A DNA stretch of 64,000 bases from Micromonospora sp. RHAY321 (GCF_023896955.1 NZ_JAMHIW010000001.1:620001-684000), one strand, 5' to 3'; shown: positions 36,875 to 46,332, counted from the first letter of the stretch. Numbers and translations are program-made. Notes: generated by a model not told the origin, from the sequence alone.

Positions 36875-39800
36875 GTGCGACGACGTCAACGACGCGCCCT
36901 GACGGCTGGAGTGCTCACCACAGCGCTGGTCGCGGCGGGCCTGACGGCCGGCTCGGCGGCGGCGCAGGAGAGGCCAGCGGCCTCCGTCTCCGGCACGCCC
37001 GGCACCTTCACGCTCATCACCGGCGACCGGGTGTCCCTGGACGCGAACGGCCGCCCGGAGATCCAGCCGGGACCGGGGCGGGCCGGCATGCGGTTCGTGA
37101 CCAGCCGGGAGGGCGGCCACCAGCACGTCGTTCCCGTCGACGCCGTGCCGCTGCTGCACGACGGGCGGATCGACCGACGGCTGTTCGACCTCACCGAGCT
37201 GGGCGGGTTCGGCTACGACGACCGGGCGGCCGAACTGCCGCTGCTGGTCGCGTACCCGGAGAACCTGGCGGCGCGGGCGCGGACCGCGACCGTCGGGGGC
37301 GACGCCCGCGTGCGGGCCGACCTGCCCGCCGCCCGCGCGCTCGCCGTGCGGGCCGACCGCGACGACCGGGTGACGCTCTGGTCGTCGCTGACCCGCGCCA
37401 CGCCGACCGGGCGCACCCTCACCCCGGGGGTCACCCACATCTGGCTCGACGGCAAACGCAGGGTCTCACTGGACCGCAGCGTGCCGCAGATCGGCGCTCC
37501 CGCGGCCTGGCAGGCCGGCTTCGACGGCACCGGCGTCACCGTCGGCGTCCTCGACACCGGCATCGACGCCAGCCACCCCGACTTCGCCGGACACCTCACC
37601 GAGGTCCGCGACTTCACCGGCGGCAACGACCCCGCCGACGCCGTCGGCCACGGCACCCACGTGGCGTCGACCATCGTGGGCAGCGGCGCCGCCTCCGAGG
37701 GCAGGTACCGCGGCGTGGCGCCGGGCGCGAAACTGCTCGTCGGCAAGGTCTGCGCCACCACCGAGTGCCAGGACTCGGACATCATCGCCGGCATGCAGTG
37801 GCTCGCACCGCAGGCCCGGGTCGTCAACGTGAGCCTCGGCGGCACCGACGCGCCCGGCCTCGACCCCCTCGAAACCGCCGTCCAGGACCTGAGCAGCCGG
37901 TACGGCACGCTCTTCGTGGTCGCCGCCGGCAACGAGGGCAAGCCGAAGTCCGTGTCCTCACCGGCCACCGCCGACGACGCGCTCGCCGTCGCCGCGGTCG
38001 ACGCCGACGACCAGCGGGCCTACTTCTCCAGCAGAGGCCCCCGCCTCGGCGACAACCACATCAAGCCCGAGATCAGCGCGCCAGGCGTCGACATCGTGGC
38101 AGCCGCCCCCGGTGGCGGCTACGCCCCCATGTCCGGCACGTCGATGGCCACCCCGCACGTCGCGGGCACGGCCGCGATCCTCGCCGGACAGCACCCCGAC
38201 TGGGCCGGCCCGCAACTCAAGGCCGCCCTGATGGACTCGGCCAAGCCGGCCGGCGACGACAGCCTCTACGAGCAGGGCGCCGGCCGGGTGGACATCGCCC
38301 GCGCCGTCGCCCAGCCGATCGCCGCCGACGTCGCCGCCATCGACTTCCCGGTCCAGCGCTGGCCCCACGCCGACGACACCCCGCTCACCCAGGTCGTCGG
38401 CTACCGCAACACGGGCACCGCGCCGGTCACCCTGTCGCTGGCCGTCGCCCCGGCCCCGGCCGGCATGCTCACCGTCAGCCCGGCCACCCTGGTGGTCCCG
38501 GCCGGCGGCCACGCCCAGGCAACGATCACCGTGGACACCCGCGTCGACGCCCCCGACGGCGTCTACCAGGGGGCGCTGACCGCCACCGGCGCCGGGGACC
38601 TGCGGGTACGCACGCCGTTCGCCCTCAACCGCGAGATCGAGAGCTACGACGTCCGGCTCGACCACACCGGGCGCGACGGCAGGCCGGCCACCCAGTACGC
38701 GACCGTGGCGGCGAGCCTGACCACCGGCGAGTTCAGCACCCTCGCCGGGGAACCGGGCGGCGGCATCCTGCGGCTGCCCAAAGGCCGCTACGCCCTCTAC
38801 AGCACCATCCACGACGGCGACGTGTCGACCCTGCTCGCGCAGCCCGTCCTGGACGTCCGCGGCCCGGTCACCGAGAAGCTCGACGCCCGCACCGCCAAGC
38901 CGGTCGCCCTGACGGTGCCCCAGCGCGACGCCGCACCCACCTCGATCAACGTGAGCGCGAACTGGGACGACGGCTTCCGCTACCCCGGCGTCCAGCTCAG
39001 CGGGACGTCGTTCGCGGAGGTCGTCTTCGGCCGGATCGGCCCCGCCGTCGCGGCCCCCGAGTTCACCGCGACTCTCGGCGTCGGGCTCGCCCGGCCCGGC
39101 ACGGACCAGACCTTCCGCAACAGCCCCTACACGTACGACCTCGCGTACGTCCGCCCGGGCGACATGTTCACGGGCCTGTCCACGAAGCTGTCGCCGAAGA
39201 ACCTCGCCACCGTCACGGCGACCTACCGGAGCCAGGCCAGCACCGGCACCGCCGTCCGGTTCCACCGCGCGGCTGCTCCCGGCGGCTCGGGGCCGATCGG
39301 TTCGAACACGCCCATCGACCTGCCGTTCCACGGCACCGAGTACTACAACACCGACGGCGGCATCACCTGGACGTCCACGTTCCGCGAAGGCGACAACCTG
39401 GCCATGCAGGAGTCCACCTTCCAGCCGGGTAGGACGTACACCCAGACCTGGAACGCGGCCCCGTTCGGCCCCACGGTCGCCCAGGCACCGGCCCTGACGC
39501 CGCTCGGGTACGCGGGCCGCGACGGCGACACCATCTCGATCGCGTCGCTGCCGCTGTTCGGTGACGCGACCGGCCGGCCCGCCAACCGGGACGACCTGGC
39601 GGTCCGCGTCCGGTTGTCACGCAACGGCACGGAGATCGGCACCTCCGACAGCCCGTGGGCGGAGTTCGCGGTACCCGCCGCCCAAGCCGACTACCGCCTG
39701 GAGGCGACCGTCACCCGCGGCGCCCCGGACACCCTGTCGACGTCGGTCTCGGTGGCCTGGACCTTCACCTCGGCGCACACGGCGTCACCGCAGCGGCTGC

Positions 39801-40105
39801 CGCTGACCACGGCCCGGCCGACGCCGAGGCTCGACGACACCAACACCGCCCGGGCGGGCAGGACCATGACCATCCCCGTGACCCTGGACCGGCAGAGCGG
39901 CTCGACCGCCGCGCCCAACCGGACGCTCGGCGTCGCCGCGTCGTTCGACGACGGCAGGACATGGGTCACGCTGCCGGTGCTGCGGGGCGTCGCCCGCATC
40001 AGTCACCCGCGACGGGCCGGCTTCGTCTCGCTGCGCCTGACGGCCACCGACACCGCCGGCAACACGGTGACGCAGACGATCCAGCGGGCCTACCGGATCG
40101 CCTGA
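36875..40105 (+). CDS. Secreted subtilisin-like serine protease (S8)
   Basis: 1076 residues from GTG 36875 (AGAGGA 4 nt upstream). A signal peptide (RRRQRRALTAGVLTTALVAA, to about 30) and a pro-region (to about 200) precede the S8 domain. The catalytic triad is D227 in VLDTGID, H259 in GHGTHVAS and S423 in SGTSMATPH. The oxyanion Asn region VVAAGNEG is also present. The 600 residues after the protease domain contain repeated Ig/beta-sandwich-like segments, probably for substrate or wall binding. It diverges from the ECF sigma gene. Confidence 0.92.
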   Translation: MRRRQRRALTAGVLTTALVAAGLTAGSAAAQERPAASVSGTPGTFTLITGDRVSLDANGRPEIQPGPGRAGMRFVTSREGGHQHVVPVDAVPLLHDGRIDRRLFDLTELGGFGYDDRAAELPLLVAYPENLAARARTATVGGDARVRADLPAARALAVRADRDDRVTLWSSLTRATPTGRTLTPGVTHIWLDGKRRVSLDRSVPQIGAPAAWQAGFDGTGVTVGVLDTGIDASHPDFAGHLTEVRDFTGGNDPADAVGHGTHVASTIVGSGAASEGRYRGVAPGAKLLVGKVCATTECQDSDIIAGMQWLAPQARVVNVSLGGTDAPGLDPLETAVQDLSSRYGTLFVVAAGNEGKPKSVSSPATADDALAVAAVDADDQRAYFSSRGPRLGDNHIKPEISAPGVDIVAAAPGGGYAPMSGTSMATPHVAGTAAILAGQHPDWAGPQLKAALMDSAKPAGDDSLYEQGAGRVDIARAVAQPIAADVAAIDFPVQRWPHADDTPLTQVVGYRNTGTAPVTLSLAVAPAPAGMLTVSPATLVVPAGGHAQATITVDTRVDAPDGVYQGALTATGAGDLRVRTPFALNREIESYDVRLDHTGRDGRPATQYATVAASLTTGEFSTLAGEPGGGILRLPKGRYALYSTIHDGDVSTLLAQPVLDVRGPVTEKLDARTAKPVALTVPQRDAAPTSINVSANWDDGFRYPGVQLSGTSFAEVVFGRIGPAVAAPEFTATLGVGLARPGTDQTFRNSPYTYDLAYVRPGDMFTGLSTKLSPKNLATVTATYRSQASTGTAVRFHRAAAPGGSGPIGSNTPIDLPFHGTEYYNTDGGITWTSTFREGDNLAMQESTFQPGRTYTQTWNAAPFGPTVAQAPALTPLGYAGRDGDTISIASLPLFGDATGRPANRDDLAVRVRLSRNGTEIGTSDSPWAEFAVPAAQADYRLEATVTRGAPDTLSTSVSVAWTFTSAHTASPQRLPLTTARPTPRLDDTNTARAGRTMTIPVTLDRQSGSTAAPNRTLGVAASFDDGRTWVTLPVLRGVARISHPRRAGFVSLRLTATDTAGNTVTQTIQRAYRIA

Positions 40106-40114
40106 TCCACCGGT

Positions 40115-40148
40115 GGAGTCCGGGGCGGCCGCCGTCGCCCCGGGCTCC
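40115..40148. terminator. Bidirectional terminator after the subtilase gene
   Basis: GGAG-t-CCGGGGCG (40115-40127) pairs with CGCCCCGG-g-CTCC (40136-40148), 12 bp with one G-T pair, between convergent genes. Confidence 0.7.
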
Positions 40149-40160
40149 GGCGCCCCAATG

Positions 40161-40751
40161 TCAGGAGCCTGCCGGCACCCCGGCTTCGAGCTGACCGACC
40201 ATCGGGGCGAGGAGGTCGTTGAGCTCCCGAGCCAGCACCGTGACGGCCCTGCGCGCCGCGGGGGCGACGGAATCGTCCGGGCCGTCGGGCGCCGGTGGCA
40301 GGTCGTCGAGCGGGACCGGCGCCTCCACCTGAAGCATCGCGCGCAGATGCGGGCTGCGCGTCACATCCTGCTCCGTCGGTGTCGTGTACTGGCCGAACAA
40401 CTGGGGCCAGTCCCGCCAACCACGGTCGCGCTGCCACTGCTTGGTCCAGGTGAGTTCGGCCGGCCATCCGGAGATCACCGTCGCCGCGCAGACCATGCTC
40501 CCGTCCCACGGGCTTCGCGTGCAGGTCGCCGAGACGATCCGCCGGTGCCAGCGGACGAAGCCGGGCGACAACTCGCTGGCCACCCGCCAGGCCGTCGCCG
40601 CGAACGCGACCGGCGCGATGTCGCCCCAGGCGTCGGCGAACTCGTCGACCCGCCTGAGCACCTCGGCCTCGAAGCGACCGCGGCCGTCGGTGCCATGCTC
40701 GCGGTCGAACTGCTCGTCGAGCCAGAAGGCTCGCGGTTCAGGCATCCTCAT
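40161..40751 (-). CDS. Hypothetical protein, soluble, coupled to the PAP2 gene
   Basis: 196 residues. ATG 40751 overlaps the PAP2 stop (ATGA 40748-40751), which supports this start over ATG 40745. The sequence is Trp-rich (AWGDIAP, WHRRIV, TWTKQWQRDRGWRDW) with no membrane segment or signal. I do not recognise a family. Coupling to a PAP2 phosphatase suggests a related membrane-lipid role, but this is inference. Confidence 0.6.
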   Translation of the reverse strand: MRMPEPRAFWLDEQFDREHGTDGRGRFEAEVLRRVDEFADAWGDIAPVAFAATAWRVASELSPGFVRWHRRIVSATCTRSPWDGSMVCAATVISGWPAELTWTKQWQRDRGWRDWPQLFGQYTTPTEQDVTRSPHLRAMLQVEAPVPLDDLPPAPDGPDDSVAPAARRAVTVLARELNDLLAPMVGQLEAGVPAGS

Positions 40752-41620
40752 CCCCGTTCAGAGCCATGGCACTCGAAGCTCCCGTCGACCCGACGGTCTG
40801 CACGGGACCCACGACGATCGGGTGACCGTTTCGAGCCACCCCCACGGTAGCGTCGGCCGGTGATCGGCGCCGGCTCCTCGCTCGTCACGGTGATCGGCGT
40901 GGGCAGCACCAGGCAGACGGCGGTGAGGAGCGCCGCCGCGACGATGCCGTCGAGCCAGTAGTGGTTGCCCGTGCTCACGACAACCAGCATCGTGACGAGC
41001 GGGTGCGCCAGCCACAGCCACCGCAGGCGCCCACCGGTCACCGCGATGAGCGCGACGGCGACCGCGAGTGCCCACCCGACGTGCAGGGACGGCATGGCGG
41101 CGTACTGGTTGCTCAACGCGTCCGTGTCGGGTGGACCGTAGACGGCCGGCCCGTAGCGGCTTCCGGTGTCCACCATGCCGGTGAGGGCCGTCAGTCGCGG
41201 CGGCGCCAGCGGAACCAGGAGGTGCAGCGCCAGTGCCGCCGCGGTGAGCCCGGCGAGCATCCGACGCGTCCAGAGGTAGCGCACCGGGTGTCGCACGTAC
41301 AGCCAGATCAGACAGATGGCCGTGGCGGGGAAGTGCACATAGGCGTAGTAGCCGTTGGCCAGGTGCGCCAACAGATCGTGCGACAGCAGGGGACGCTGGA
41401 CGGCGGCCTCGTCGGGCAGATGGAACAGGCGCTCCGCCCGCCAGATCCACTCCCCGTTCCCCATCGCGGTCGACACCCGGCCGGCCACCGCCACCCGCGC
41501 CACCTTGTAGGCGAGGAACAGCGCGGCGACGAGCCCCAGCTCGCGCAGCGCCCGGCGTAGTGGAGCGGCCCGTTGGCCGGATGCCGCCGGCCGTGCCGCG
41601 GCCAGCTCCGCGATTTCCAC
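40748..41620 (-). CDS. PAP2-superfamily membrane phosphatase
   Basis: 290 residues from GTG 41620, preceded by GAGGAG at 3 nt. Six membrane helices are likely. PSLHVGWALAVAVAL is motif C2 and STGNHYWLDGIVAA is motif C3 (Gly-Asn-His...Asp) of acid phosphatases of the PAP2 type. The C1 Lys/Arg motif is poorly defined, as in the IPC-synthase-like group. It probably acts on a phospholipid or polyprenyl phosphate at the outer face of the membrane. Coupled to the next gene. Confidence 0.83.
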   Translation of the reverse strand: MEIAELAAARPAASGQRAAPLRRALRELGLVAALFLAYKVARVAVAGRVSTAMGNGEWIWRAERLFHLPDEAAVQRPLLSHDLLAHLANGYYAYVHFPATAICLIWLYVRHPVRYLWTRRMLAGLTAAALALHLLVPLAPPRLTALTGMVDTGSRYGPAVYGPPDTDALSNQYAAMPSLHVGWALAVAVALIAVTGGRLRWLWLAHPLVTMLVVVSTGNHYWLDGIVAAALLTAVCLVLPTPITVTSEEPAPITGRRYRGGGSKRSPDRRGSRADRRVDGSFECHGSERG

Positions 41621-41724
41621 AAGCTCCTCGATTCGGTCACGTTCGCTCGTGCCGGCCCTCGCCGGACAGACCGGGGCCGCCGCCGTCTTCGGCCGGCGGC
41701 GGCCCCGGGTCGTACGGCCCCGTG

Positions 41725-43365
41725 TCAGCGCCGGCGGGTCGCTTCCTCCTGCGCGGCGTCGATGCGCACCTGGTCGAAGGCGGGAGCGCCGTCGACCGCG
41801 TCGGCGGCGAGGGCCGTCGACGTGGCGGTGTCCGGCAGGTCGAGGCTGGTCCGCAGGGTGATCGGCTTGAGCAGAAGCGCGGCGATGACGCCGACAACAC
41901 CGATGGCCGCGGAGATGAGGAAGATGTGCCCGGTGGCGTCGCCGTACGCGGCCCGGACGATGTGCTGGATCCCCTCGGGCAACGCGGTGATGTTGAGGTT
42001 GCTGCCACCCCCGCTGGCGGAGGCGGGGATACCGGCGGCGGCCAGGTCGTGGGTGATCTGGTCGCCGACCCGGCGCGCGAGCACGGCGCCGAGCACGGAC
42101 ACGCCGATGGTGCCCCCGAGCGACCGGAAGAACGCGACGCTGGAACTGGCCGCGCCGATGTCCTTGAGCGCGACCGTGTTCTGAACGGCGAGAACGAGGT
42201 TCTGCATGGTCATGCCGACGCCCACGCCGACGATGAACATGGCGGCACCGACCAGGACGAGCGACGTCTGGTGGTCGATGGTGCCGAGGAGCGCGAACCC
42301 GCCGACCAGGAGGATCGAACCGGCGACGATGTAGGGCTTGATCTTCCCGGTCCTGCTGATCAGCCGGCCCGCGACGATGGAGGAGCCGAGGACACCGGCC
42401 ATCATCGGGATGGTGAGCAGGCCCGCCTCCGTCGGGCTGTAGCCGCGGCCGATCTGGAAGTACTGGCCGAGGAAGACGGCACCGCCGAACATGGCCATGC
42501 CGACCGCGAGGCTGCCGAGGATGGCCAGTGCGGTGGTGTGCTGGCGCACGATGCCGAGTGGGACGACCGGCTCGGCCGCACGCGACTCGACCCAGACCGC
42601 CAGGGCCAGCAGGACCAGCGCGCCGCCCACCATGGCGGCGGTCTGCCAGGAGGCCCAGGCGAACGAGCCGTCGACGAACGAGATCCAGATGAGCAGCACG
42701 CTGACGCCGGCGGCGATCAGGCTGGCGCCCAGGTAGTCGATCTTGACGTTCTCGCGCCGTACCGTCGGCAGGTGCAGGGTCGCCTGGAGCAGGATCAGCG
42801 CGATCGCGGCGACCGGCACGCCGACGAAGAAGCACCAGCGCCAGCCGAGCCAGGACGTGTCGACGATGAGGCCGCCGAGCAGCGGGCCGCCGACCGTCGC
42901 GACGGCCATGACGCCACCCAGGTAGCCGTTGTAGCGGCCCCGCTCACGCGGCGGGATCATGGCCGCGATAGCCACCTGGACGAGCGCCTGCAGACCGCCG
43001 ACGCCGATGCCCTGGAACGCGCGGGCGGCGATGAGCTGGCCGGCGCTCTGCGAGAAGCCGGCGATGACCGAGCCCAGCAGGAACACCACGATGGCGACCT
43101 GGATGAGGATCTTCTTGTTGAACAGGTCGGCCAGTTTGCCCCAGATCGGGGTGGTCGCGGTAGCGGTCAGCAGGGTCGCCGTGACCACCCAGGTGTACTG
43201 GTTCTGCGAGCCGTTCAACGACCCGATGATCTTCGGCAGGGCGGTCGAGACGACCGTGCTGCTCAGCATCGCGACGAACAGCACCAGCAGCAGGCCACTG
43301 AGTGCCTCCAGCGTCCGCCGATGGGTCATCGGCTCAGCGCCGGTCGTGATGGTGGGTGCGCTCAT
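41725..43365 (-). CDS. MFS drug exporter, DHA2 (EmrB/QacA) family
   Basis: 546 residues with 14 predicted membrane helices. The motif A loop between helices 2 and 3 reads GKLADLFNKKIL. GPLLGGLIVDTSWLGWRWCFFVGVP contains motif C and the DHA2-type WRW signature. The family expels drugs, dyes and secondary metabolites using the proton gradient. The ATG overlaps the stop of the MarR gene (43362-43365), so regulator and pump form an operon. Confidence 0.92.
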   Translation of the reverse strand: MSAPTITTGAEPMTHRRTLEALSGLLLVLFVAMLSSTVVSTALPKIIGSLNGSQNQYTWVVTATLLTATATTPIWGKLADLFNKKILIQVAIVVFLLGSVIAGFSQSAGQLIAARAFQGIGVGGLQALVQVAIAAMIPPRERGRYNGYLGGVMAVATVGGPLLGGLIVDTSWLGWRWCFFVGVPVAAIALILLQATLHLPTVRRENVKIDYLGASLIAAGVSVLLIWISFVDGSFAWASWQTAAMVGGALVLLALAVWVESRAAEPVVPLGIVRQHTTALAILGSLAVGMAMFGGAVFLGQYFQIGRGYSPTEAGLLTIPMMAGVLGSSIVAGRLISRTGKIKPYIVAGSILLVGGFALLGTIDHQTSLVLVGAAMFIVGVGVGMTMQNLVLAVQNTVALKDIGAASSSVAFFRSLGGTIGVSVLGAVLARRVGDQITHDLAAAGIPASASGGGSNLNITALPEGIQHIVRAAYGDATGHIFLISAAIGVVGVIAALLLKPITLRTSLDLPDTATSTALAADAVDGAPAFDQVRIDAAQEEATRRR

Positions 43366-43829
43366 CGCGCGGCCTCCAGGTTGTCGTGGTTTCCGAGGGC
43401 GACCTCGATGTCGCCGGCGAACCGGCCGAGGGCGGCGCTCAGCGCCCTCACCTCGCCGGGAGTCCAGTCAGCGAGCGCTCGCTCGAGCACCTCGCCGTAC
43501 CAGCCGTGGCTGTCGGCCAGGGCGGCCCGCCCGGCCGGGGTGACCGCCAGGAAGGTCGCCCGCTTGTCGGTGGGATCGGGCCGCCGCTCGACCAGGCCCT
43601 GCGCGACGAGCGCCGCGACGGAGCGGCTGACGGTCGACGGGTCGAGCCGAGTCTGCTGAGCCAGCTCACGGGCGTGGCAGCCGCTGGCGAGCTGATCGAT
43701 CTGCACGAGCATGCCGAGCAGGCCCGGCGGGATCGCCGGCCGCTCGTCGGCCCGGCGTTGCTTCAGCAGCCGAACGGTTCTGACGAGGTCGTACAGGCGA
43801 AGGCCGAGTTCACGAACGCCGCTGTCCAC
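43362..43829 (-). CDS. MarR-family transcriptional regulator
   Basis: 155 residues from GTG 43829, with GGGAG upstream. The winged HTH includes LDPSTVSRSVAALVAQGLVERRPDPTDKRATFLAVTPAG, the classic MarR wing with DxRxxxL-like residues. It is encoded immediately before the MFS pump and reads away from a TetR gene. It most likely represses the pump and itself by binding the palindromes in the 109-nt divergent region, and is released by a small ligand. Confidence 0.92.
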   Translation of the reverse strand: MDSGVRELGLRLYDLVRTVRLLKQRRADERPAIPPGLLGMLVQIDQLASGCHARELAQQTRLDPSTVSRSVAALVAQGLVERRPDPTDKRATFLAVTPAGRAALADSHGWYGEVLERALADWTPGEVRALSAALGRFAGDIEVALGNHDNLEAAR

Positions 43830-43861
43830 GCCTGCTCCCCCATCCGAGTTGGTTGCCTCAA

Positions 43862-43936
43862 GCAAGCATCTAGCGATCTTGCGCACTACGCAAGTTTGCG
43901 CATTGAGAAGTTCATCACCCCCACGTATCCTCGTGG
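43862..43936. promoter_or_regulatory. Divergent promoter/operator array between MarR-MFS and TetR genes
   Basis: CTTGCG-cacta-CGCAAG (43878-43894) is a perfect 6-bp inverted repeat. GCAAG (43862-43866) and a second TTGCGCA (43896-43902, a 17-nt direct repeat of 43879-43885) flank it. A second palindrome CCACG-TATCCT-CGTGG (43921-43936) encloses the TetR -10 box. The first set is well placed for MarR, the second for TetR autoregulation. Confidence 0.6.
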
Positions 43937-43938
43937 CA

Positions 43939-44562
43939 ATGGACGAGACCACCGGGCTGCGCGAGCGCAAGAAGGCAGCCACTCGCCTCGCCCTGCACGA
44001 GGCGGCCCTGCGCCTCGCCGCCCAACAGGGGATCGACGCCGTGACCGTCGAGGCGATCGCCGACGCCGCAAACGTCTCCCGGCGGACCTTCTCCAACTAC
44101 TTCTCGAACAAGGAACAGGCGCTCTTCTACGGCGACACCATGCGCCTGCACCGGCTGATGCAGCTGATCCGCGAACAGCCCGCCACCGAGCCGCCGTGGA
44201 CCGTGCTGAGCCGAGCGGCCGAACGCCTCACCGAGGAGATGTTCGGCGGCGGCCCCGAACTCTCCTGGCTGGCCCAACGCCGGAAGCTACGCGGGCACCC
44301 CGGCCTGGCCCCACACCAGGTAGCGGCGTACGCCGCGATCGAGCGCGAACTGGCCGGAGAACTCGCCCACCGGCTCACCGGCGCCGACGTGGCGCTGCGC
44401 TCCCGCCTCCTGGCCGCGACCTTCCTGGCCATCCTGCGGGTCGCCGTCCAGCAGTGGATCGAGCACCCGGGCGACTTGCTGCTGGAGACCGTCCGGACGG
44501 CGCTCGCCGAAGCCGCTCCCGCGACGACCCTCGGGGGCCACCGAGCCGTCGCCGACAGTTAG
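43939..44562 (+). CDS. TetR-family transcriptional regulator
   Basis: 207 residues from ATG 43939; TATCCT ends exactly 7 nt upstream, so the mRNA is probably leaderless. The N-terminal HTH spans about 8-55 (ATRLALHEAALRLAA and VEAIADAANVSRRTFSNYFSNKEQAL). The C-terminal ligand domain ends with a helix near AVQQWIEHPG, as in MftR-like TetR members. It diverges from the MarR-MFS operon and may co-regulate the pump. Confidence 0.92.
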   Translation: MDETTGLRERKKAATRLALHEAALRLAAQQGIDAVTVEAIADAANVSRRTFSNYFSNKEQALFYGDTMRLHRLMQLIREQPATEPPWTVLSRAAERLTEEMFGGGPELSWLAQRRKLRGHPGLAPHQVAAYAAIERELAGELAHRLTGADVALRSRLLAATFLAILRVAVQQWIEHPGDLLLETVRTALAEAAPATTLGGHRAVADS

Positions 44563-44605
44563 CCCGATCGCCTCGGCCAGCTACGGACGGGGCACACCTG
44601 CGCTC

Positions 44606-44640
44606 AGACCCAGGCCACGCCACTGCTTGAGCCGATATTG
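44606..44640 (-). pseudogene. IS5-family transposase fragment
   Basis: On the minus strand this reads FQYRLKQWRGLGL, matching the RLKQWR(G/D)LATRY block of IS5-family transposases, which is also seen at 49179-49343. Only about 12 codons remain. Confidence 0.55.
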
Positions 44641-44679
44641 GAAGGCGAGAGCCGCCCTGACGTCCCTACAGTGGCACCG

Positions 44680-44877
44680 ATGTCGAGCCGGCGAGAACGC
44701 ATACGCCGAGAGCTGGGGTCCTTCCTTCAGGAATATGGCCGCAGCTCTCGGGCTCGCAACGGCATGGATCCCAATGATCGGCAGTACAGCCGCAAGCTGG
44801 AGACACAGATCAAGCGGATGCGCCCGGAAGACCTCGACGTCCTGATGCGAGACGACGAGGACGAGGAGCCGCACTGA
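44680..44877 (+). CDS. Small hypothetical protein
   Basis: 65 residues from ATG 44680. TACAGT ends 7 nt upstream, suggesting a leaderless mRNA; an in-frame ATG at 44638 lies in the IS relic. The sequence is highly charged: basic RRERIRRELG, then an acidic end DDEDEEPH. No fold is recognised. Confidence 0.55.
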   Translation: MSSRRERIRRELGSFLQEYGRSSRARNGMDPNDRQYSRKLETQIKRMRPEDLDVLMRDDEDEEPH

Positions 44878-44922
44878 CCGTGCGGACGAAGCCCGCCAGA
44901 ACGGTTCCAGCAAGGGAGACCC

Positions 44923-45327
44923 GTGGACGAGGACGAGAGCCTTCGCCGCTACGGCCTACAGCCGTCGTTTGCGGACCTACCCCGCATCCGCGAGATACTC
45001 CGCGCCCAGACGGACCTCGGACAGCATGACCAGGACACCGAACTCATGAAGCTGTGCTGCGTGCAGCTGTTCAACGCCAGCCAGTTGAGCGACGTGCTCG
45101 TGATCTGGCGAGCCAAGGAATCGAGCTGGGATGCTCACTGCTCGATCGACGTCCAGTTGCTGTGCGGAGCAGGACTGGATGCCACCAGGGCGCACTTGGA
45201 GGCGGACGGCTCCGACGACGCCGCAGAAGCACTCCGCTATCTGGTGGAATGCGTGGCCGCTGGCGACTTCGACACCTTCTCCGTAGCCGAGGAAGCCCGC
45301 TGGAGGGCGAGTTACTACTTGGGCTGA
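44923..45327 (+). CDS. Hypothetical protein
   Basis: 134 residues from GTG 44923 with AAGGGAG upstream. The first half is polar. The central region SSWDAHCSIDVQLLCGAGLDATRAHL and the later AAEALRYLVECVAAGDFDTFS look like a conserved small domain; similar hypothetical proteins occur in actinomycetes, to my recollection. No function is known. It may be in an operon with the preceding small gene, 45 nt upstream. Confidence 0.6.
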   Translation: MDEDESLRRYGLQPSFADLPRIREILRAQTDLGQHDQDTELMKLCCVQLFNASQLSDVLVIWRAKESSWDAHCSIDVQLLCGAGLDATRAHLEADGSDDAAEALRYLVECVAAGDFDTFSVAEEARWRASYYLG

Positions 45328-45375
45328 CCAAGAAGCCCAGACCGGTGGACATCCTCGGCTGACGCCAGCCGGACC

Positions 45376-45406
45376 TTGACAAGCAGCAGGCTCCAGGGTG
45401 GACGAT
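45376..45406 (+). promoter_or_regulatory. Candidate promoter for the epimerase gene
   Basis: A consensus -35 TTGACA (45376-45381) is followed after 17-19 nt by TGGACG/GACGAT, ending at 45406, 5 nt before GTG 45412. The -10 is weak. Confidence 0.3.
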
Positions 45407-45411
45407 TCGGC

Positions 45412-46332
45412 GTGAGAATTCTTGTGGTGGGTGGAAGCGGTCTGATCGGCGCCCATGTCGTGGACGTGCTGCGCGAGCGAGGCCATGCCCCAACCACGGT
45501 GGCGCGTACCGCCCGTCCGGGTGTTGATCATCTGCTCGATGTCGGGTCCGCCTCGATCGAGGAACTGCGGCCGCTGCTCGCCGGTCATGACGGCGTGGTG
45601 TACGCCACCCGCACCGACGAGCAGCGACCGCTGCGCAAGCCGATCTATCCGGAGTTCCGCCGGGACAACGTCGAGCCTGTCGTGCGCCTGTTCACCGCCG
45701 CCCGCCAGGAGGGTCTCACCCGCGGAGTGATCATGGGCTCGTACTACACCTACTACGATCGGCTGCACCCGCAGTTGCACCTCCCGGTCCGCCACACGTA
45801 CATCCGATGCCGCGTCGAACAGGCCCGGGAGGGACGATCGGCCGCCGGCACGGAGCTACCGGTTGCGGTGCTCGAACTGCCTTTCGTCTTCGGCCGGGCC
45901 GGCGACCGGCTACCGAACTGGGCCGGTCCGCTGGACCGGTGGGCACGGTCCCGTACACCCCTGGTCGCCCCCACCGGCGGGACGGCCGCAGCCTCGGCGC
46001 GCAGCGTCGCCGAGGTCGCGGTGGATTCCCTGGAGCAGGCCCGCGGTGACGACATCCCGGTCGCCGACGAGAACCTGACCTGGGACGACATGATCGGGCG
46101 CATCGCCGAGGCAGTCGGCCGACGCCGTCGGGTCACCCGCCTGCCGGCCGGCGCGGTCAAGGCGTCCTTACGACTTGGCGGCGCGTTGCAGGCCCTCGGC
46201 CGCAAAGAGTCGGGCATCAACCCGAGCCACCTCGCCGACCTCCTGCTCGCCGAACTGTTCATCGAGCCGACGACCGGCCGATCGCTCGGCCCGGCGATCC
46301 GGGAGACCTTCGCCGGCCCTCAACGGACATGA
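45412..46332 (+). CDS. NAD-dependent epimerase/dehydratase (SDR family)
   Basis: 306 residues from GTG 45412. VRILVVGGSGLIGAHVVD (1-18) is the Rossmann glycine motif GxxGxxG. The catalytic YxxxK of extended SDRs is not obvious (YYTYYDRLHP occurs at about 110-120), so activity is uncertain. The C-terminal third is typical of extended SDRs. The substrate is unknown. Confidence 0.8.
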   Translation: MRILVVGGSGLIGAHVVDVLRERGHAPTTVARTARPGVDHLLDVGSASIEELRPLLAGHDGVVYATRTDEQRPLRKPIYPEFRRDNVEPVVRLFTAARQEGLTRGVIMGSYYTYYDRLHPQLHLPVRHTYIRCRVEQAREGRSAAGTELPVAVLELPFVFGRAGDRLPNWAGPLDRWARSRTPLVAPTGGTAAASARSVAEVAVDSLEQARGDDIPVADENLTWDDMIGRIAEAVGRRRRVTRLPAGAVKASLRLGGALQALGRKESGINPSHLADLLLAELFIEPTTGRSLGPAIRETFAGPQRT

